NCBI GenBank assembly: GCA_022432975.1
Contig: CM039512.1
Location: forward strand, 41,113,001-41,177,000
DNA from: Begonia masoniana
Lineage: Eukaryota > Streptophyta > Magnoliopsida > Cucurbitales > Begoniaceae
Length of the DNA: 64,000 nt
Direction: 5' to 3'
Position numbers and translations under genes: made by a program. Positions within the stretch are counted from its first letter, which is position 1. Each line of letters starts with the position of its first letter. The notes under the pieces are model-generated. The model made no database searches and was not told the DNA's origin. It saw nothing but the letters and a program-made list of their open reading frames with translations. Below, in pieces: positions 63,821 through 64,000 of the stretch.

Positions 63821-64000
63821 AGAGGTTCTTCTGTGTTTGGTTCTATGAAGCTTTTGGCGTCTTTATGGAAATTTGGAGTTATTCTCAAATGTGTTGATGA
63901 AGGTTTTTATGGGATTTAATTGTGTCTATATCCTTGGGTTTATTTCCCAACTTATTTGAAGATTTAGAGTTTATTTTCCAAATTGAGTTGGATTTTGGAT
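63821..64000 (+). other. Untranslated 3' region of the SIRE-like element
   Basis: T-rich sequence after the polyprotein end. A possible 3' LTR start could not be matched to the 5' LTR by eye. Confidence 0.4.

Larger units (their letters stand above)
54778..64000 (+). mobile_element. SIRE-like Ty1/copia element, 3' end outside window
   Basis: Left LTR from about 54778 ('tgtaaatgtaaat', inferred) to about 56236-56243. Then the primer site TGGTATCAGAG (56246-56256), gag, protease, integrase, reverse transcriptase and RNase H in copia order, and an untranslated tail to the window end. Long LTR, large gag and the domain details fit the SIRE/Maximus group. It is broken in many places and interrupted by solo LTR F. 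The 3' LTR is not confidently seen. Confidence 0.8.

Overview
This is nuclear DNA from a flowering plant. The evidence is AT-rich intergenic sequence, one three-exon gibberellin 2-oxidase gene, several Ty3/gypsy and Ty1/copia retrotransposons primed by initiator tRNA-Met, a Cassandra element carrying 5S rRNA sequence, and a MuDR-like transposon. A eudicot is likely. A cucurbit is my impression from the look of the LTRs, not something the sequence proves.

Layout. 1-11640: a decayed chromodomain-bearing Ty3/gypsy element (A, + strand). Its left side is an LTR of a different family (1-2651), and its 3' LTR (7190-11640) holds a Cassandra element (9979-10803, perfect target duplication) and perhaps another ~1 kb insertion. 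12291-14801: solo LTR B with a perfect target duplication. 15.2-18.2 kb: a very old gypsy remnant. 18.2-23.3 kb: AT-rich sequence with one copia-type LTR. 23495-28000: a GA2ox gene, the only recognisable host gene, whose exons 2 and 3 are present three times in tandem with a 611-nt T run between the first and second copies. 29348-35490: a MuDR-like element with a perfect 9-bp target duplication, two convergent broken genes and solo LTR D inside it. 35.7-38.0 kb: a decayed copia element (- strand). 38321-54777: a copia gag region containing full-length gypsy element C (39232-50858, - strand, perfect target duplication) and solo LTR E (51498-54403, perfect target duplication). About 54778 to the window end: a SIRE-like copia element whose RNase H is split by solo LTR F (60811-63391).

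Main observations. (1) The long gypsy LTRs differ in sequence but share one layout that looks like a spliced leader. A pyrimidine-rich start leads to a donor, then a 45-56 nt mini-exon, a second intron, a micro-exon of exactly 15 nt in six of seven LTR copies that retain it (18 nt in the other), and a GTGAGG/GTGAGC donor. The two elements with gag also have a 62-63 nt intron just before the gag ATG. (2) Two windows in this layout are hypervariable and hold a different tandem repeat in each family, including a 54-bp array carrying TGACGTCA in every unit and a 56-bp array of perfect hairpins. (3) The GA2ox locus has tandem terminal-exon cassettes. Points 1 to 3 are inferences from sequence reading; RNA-seq and long reads would settle them.
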